From the NCBI RefSeq assembly GCF_013464485.1, contig NZ_RAUX01000004.1:52947-113655 (forward strand): a DNA stretch of 60,709 nucleotides. The letters are read 5' to 3'. Shown here one piece after another: positions 58,630-60,709 of the stretch. This stretch comes from Stenotrophomonas maltophilia (GTDB lineage: Bacteria; Pseudomonadota; Gammaproteobacteria; Xanthomonadales; Xanthomonadaceae). Positions within the stretch are counted from its first letter, which is position 1, and every line of letters starts with the position of its first letter. The position numbers were made by a program, and so were the translations under genes. Under the pieces are notes generated by a model. It saw only the letters and a list, made by a program, of their open reading frames with translations, did no database searches and had not been told where the DNA came from.

Positions 58630-58990
58630 TCCAAGTTGCGTTTGACTAAAAGCGGAAAAGAGGAGGGCGGGTGAGTCAGGTGATGGTGGGCGAAAGGGTG
58701 GAAGAGGGAAGGTGTCCTGGTGAAGTTGAGTCGGTTGAAGGCGGTAAGAGAGGGAAGGGGAGACGAAGGGTTCGGGGATGAAAAACCAGATGGTGGGAAG
58801 TGAGAGCGGGATTGAAAAAGTTTAATGAGCGAGTGGTGACTTGGAAGGTGGGTGGGGAGAAAAGCGAGAGGGGGGGGGGTAAGGGAAGGAGGACGGTGCG
58901 ACGAAGAGCGGAGAGCAACAACGAAAAGCGGAAAGGCAATAGCGGTAGAGCGAAGAGCAAAAAAACGAAAAGCGTCGAAGCGAAAATCAA
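58630..58990 (+). other. Long purine-rich, gene-free tract
   Basis: About 360 bases in which the plus strand is overwhelmingly G and A, with a run of nine G near 58871 and repeated AAAGCGGAAA/GAAGAGCG words. Frames here give only low-complexity basic or Phe/Pro/Leu-rich peptides and no ribosome site, so I call no gene. It lies in a 1 kb gap between 58,384 and 59,389. Confidence 0.6.
58815..58836 (+). repeat. AAGTTTAATAAGC-type box
   Basis: AAAAAGTTTAATGAGCGAG, inside the purine-rich tract, forward orientation. Confidence 0.7.
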
Positions 58991-59050
58991 AATCCAAACT
59001 TCCTCACTCCGACTGAAAAACATAGCTCGGAGGTTAGCGGCTGGCGATGG

Positions 59051-59355
59051 CTAGCGGCGACTTTTTTCAAAAGTCTTGCGCCATCGCTTGCAGCCTTCAT
59101 GGGAAAAACCTGATTGGCGTCCCCTTGATGGATCTAAGGGGTTCAACATATACACAAGACGCACCATGGTGTTTTCGTCTTGCGTCCAACTTTGCGTGAG
59201 TATTACCGCAAAACTCTTAGAGCCGTAAGCGTTATCCGCTGAATCCAAAGCATTGCACTCAATCTGACGCTGAAAAGCAGCCAGAGCCTTGTCGTGCTTG
59301 AAAGAAAAGCTGAGTGCAATGGTATTGACGAATTTGAAATCCGATCTATATCTAA
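59051..59355 (-). pseudogene. Possible gene remnant, leftward frame without a start
   Basis: One leftward frame stays open for about 100 codons (DFKFVNTIALSFSFKHDKAL at its left-hand start, SRGRQSGFSHEGCKRWRKTF near its end) but the upstream part has no ATG or GTG and no ribosome site. The first usable starts are a TTG at 59248 and an ATG near 59167. It may be a remnant or a shadow. The frame overlaps the promoter of the next rightward gene. Confidence 0.3.
59325..59352 (+). promoter_or_regulatory. Promoter of the RHH gene
   Basis: TTGACG, 16 bases ending TCCGATC, TATATC. Confidence 0.6.
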
Positions 59356-59389
59356 ATCATGACGTTTGGAAAAGAAAAAGGAGAGAGCG

Positions 59390-59767
59390 TTGAAGAAGAG
59401 AAAAACATACAACATCGAAGCTACAACGCTCAGTCGAATGAGCGAAAGAGCAAAGCAATTGCGAATTCCGGAAAACGCATTGGCGCGCCTCTTTTTTGAA
59501 CGAGGCCTTTCCTCAACTGACGATCAGACAAAAAAAGAATTGACGGATCTCTCAAAGAAGATTGAGCGCGATTCGATTGAGAGCCAAATCAAAATCTACG
59601 ACGCGGTTCAACTGATGCGACGTTCGCATGACGAATCGATTGCGTCGATGAAAGAACAGATGAGTCATTTCATCGACGCGATGAGCGAGATCCTCCTGGC
59701 ATCTCCTCAAATCCAAAAACAGCCGACTCAAAGAACTCAGGCGGGTAAGAGTTTGGCTGATCAATAA
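59390..59767 (+). CDS. RHH protein with coiled-coil tail
   Basis: The protein has 125 residues from the TTG at 59390, preferred because AAGGAG lies 7 bases before it. Residues 5-40 (KTYNIEATTLSRMSERAKQL, then a second helix) are RHH-like. Residues about 45-100 are charged helices likely to coil. It is probably a DNA-binding regulator preceding an envelope operon. Confidence 0.6.
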   Translation: MKKRKTYNIEATTLSRMSERAKQLRIPENALARLFFERGLSSTDDQTKKELTDLSKKIERDSIESQIKIYDAVQLMRRSHDESIASMKEQMSHFIDAMSEILLASPQIQKQPTQRTQAGKSLADQ

Positions 59768-59807
59768 CCCGTCAAATCACATCGTTCACAACACAGGAGA
59801 ATCATCC

Positions 59808-60479
59808 ATGAAATCAAAATTATTAGTCACATCTATCATTACTGCCTTGGCTTTAAGTGCGTGCGCAACGGTTCCAGGCGGCTTCCAAGCCGACAAGGGC
59901 CGCGTCGCAAAAGCTTCAATAGCCGGCTGCGCAGGAGGTGCTCTGTTAGCCAAATTCACAGGCAACAGTGACAACGCTCTCAGAGCTTGCGCAGGGGGCG
60001 CAGTCGTTGCGGGTGTCGCGTCCTATTCGGCCCAGGTCAAGGAAGCAAAAGCTGTTGAAGAAGCAGCAAAACGCGCGGGCTTGCAAGCGCAAGTCAAGAC
60101 AGAAGAAGTGGGGCAGGGCGCTGAACGCAAGAGCGAGCTGAAAGAGCTGCGCTTGCAATACGACCCTAATGATCTTCGCAACCCATCGGCTGAGACCAAT
60201 GCAGTCTTCGACAAGCTTGCGAGCTTGATTAAGAACAAGAAACCCAACTCGAAATTGGAAGTTGAGTTGAGAGGATCGGACAAAGCGATGTGCTTGAAGC
60301 CCGCTGAGCTTTTGAGAATCAGAGGTGTCGCATTGTTAGACGTTGGCGCTTACTCAACGCCGCCAAAAGCGACAGTCCCACAGGCGGTTGTTGGTGACGC
60401 ACAGATGCCTCATGCCACGGTCTCAGCCAACTGCACAGGAGTGCACGAGATTGTCATCAGTCCCATCACCAGCTTGTAA
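59808..60479 (+). CDS. OmpA-like lipoprotein
   Basis: The protein has 223 residues. Lipobox LSAC gives the mature start at Cys19. A glycine-rich stretch (about 35-70) resembles a glycine zipper. The C-terminal domain (ETNAVFDKLASLIKNKKPNS, LLRIRGVALLDVGAY) has the outline of an OmpA peptidoglycan-binding domain with the usual NxxLSxxRA helix altered. CAGGAGAA precedes the ATG. It is followed by a long hairpin and another secreted-protein gene. Confidence 0.7.
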   Translation: MKSKLLVTSIITALALSACATVPGGFQADKGRVAKASIAGCAGGALLAKFTGNSDNALRACAGGAVVAGVASYSAQVKEAKAVEEAAKRAGLQAQVKTEEVGQGAERKSELKELRLQYDPNDLRNPSAETNAVFDKLASLIKNKKPNSKLEVELRGSDKAMCLKPAELLRIRGVALLDVGAYSTPPKATVPQAVVGDAQMPHATVSANCTGVHEIVISPITSL

Positions 60480-60488
60480 GAAAACCAA

Positions 60489-60518
60489 AGGAGCGGTTAG
60501 CCATGCGCTGATCGCTCC
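60489..60518 (+). terminator. Hairpin between two envelope genes
   Basis: GGAGCGGTTAGC pairs with GCTGATCGCTCC (12 positions, with wobble pairs) around CATGC. No T run follows, so it looks like an attenuator or a processing/stability hairpin inside an operon rather than a full terminator. Confidence 0.5.
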
Positions 60519-60539
60519 TCCTATAAAAGGAGAAATGAA

Positions 60540-60709
60540 ATGAAGAAATCATCAATAGCCACTGTCCTCCTGCTTTTTTCATCGGCGGTTGTGCATGCCG
60601 AGCAAATCAAGAACGAGGCTGTTGCGGTGTCATCAACTGCGAAGTGCCAAGCTGTTGTAGGACCGAAGAATGCAACAACCACTTCTGAGTCTGACTATCG
60701 ATATAGCAG
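60540..60709 (+). CDS. Secreted protein, partial at right edge
   Basis: The ATG at 60540 has AAAAGGAGAAATGA before it. A signal peptide MKKSSIATVLLLFSSAVVHA is visible, then polar sequence with one cysteine so far. The frame runs off the window at 56 codons, so no family can be judged. It is probably in one unit with the OmpA-like lipoprotein. Confidence 0.7.
   Translation, partial: MKKSSIATVLLLFSSAVVHAEQIKNEAVAVSSTAKCQAVVGPKNATTTSESDYRYS

Noticed and set aside
58800-59054. Frame coding a Lys/Arg-rich 84-residue peptide
   Set aside because: It reads through the purine-rich tract, where any frame gives Lys/Arg/Glu/Gly; no ribosome site or domain.
21164-60709. Integrase, relaxase or type IV secretion genes expected in an integrative conjugative element
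   Set aside because: I looked for tyrosine-recombinase, relaxase and VirB/Tra-like motifs in the large frames and saw none in the window; they may lie beyond the right edge.

Overview
The first 21.1 kb is GC-rich chromosome of a Stenotrophomonas-like gammaproteobacterium (Lysobacteraceae/Xanthomonadaceae). This rests on the gene order rpsT / murJ-ribF-ileS-lspA-ispH, GTAG-headed paired hairpin repeats of the S. maltophilia type, and long GC-rich genes with many antisense shadow frames. From left to right it holds S20 and the divergent cell-wall, flavin, tRNA-synthetase, lipoprotein and isoprenoid cluster. Next come an M61 peptidase with a lysoplasmalogenase-like membrane protein, a SUKH-like protein, and two overlapping membrane/secreted proteins of unknown role. 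They are followed by a FecI-FecR-TonB receptor surface-signalling operon, an autotransporter whose N-terminus looks like a ClpP-fold serine hydrolase, and D-lactate dehydrogenase (ldhA).

At 21,164-21,203 a tRNA-Thr(CGU) gene is cut in its anticodon arm, and composition, codon use and gene density change at once. Everything from there to the right edge (over 39 kb, no right end seen) is accessory DNA. The first part (21.2-27.4 kb) carries an orphan phage-type adenine methyltransferase, an ankyrin-repeat protein and a one-chain restriction-modification enzyme. Then comes a complete tRNA with a long variable arm (Ser-like body) but a threonine CGU anticodon. Its anticodon arm shares 11 bases with the broken tRNA-Thr. 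Beside it is a two-gene unit with a HEPN ribonuclease motif.

From about 29.4 kb the DNA reads like a plasmid or plasmid-like integrative element. It has an AT-rich origin-like region with TTCTACA/TGTAGAA repeats, a 54-residue ribbon-helix-helix (RHH) protein, a predicted antisense RNA over the rep start, and an SF3 helicase Rep. Further on are antirestriction proteins ArdC and KlcA/ArdB, a prepilin plus a collagen-containing trimeric autotransporter, a five-gene overlapping par operon, an H-NS-like silencer, at least four more RHH or RHH-like proteins (two of them tandem), and many small orphan genes each with its own promoter and terminator. No integrase, relaxase or type IV secretion gene is visible inside the window.

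The most striking non-coding structure is a shared regulatory vocabulary across the element. At least fifteen promoters fit TTGNCN, exactly 16 bases, TANNNT. Six messages start with a short hairpin of the AGACTCATTTGAGTCT type. Five palindromes fit TGGGTAGTNNGNCTACCCA, mostly at transcription or translation starts. Eight intergenic boxes read AAGTTTAATAAGC in either orientation. Together with the many RHH proteins this suggests a self-contained regulon.
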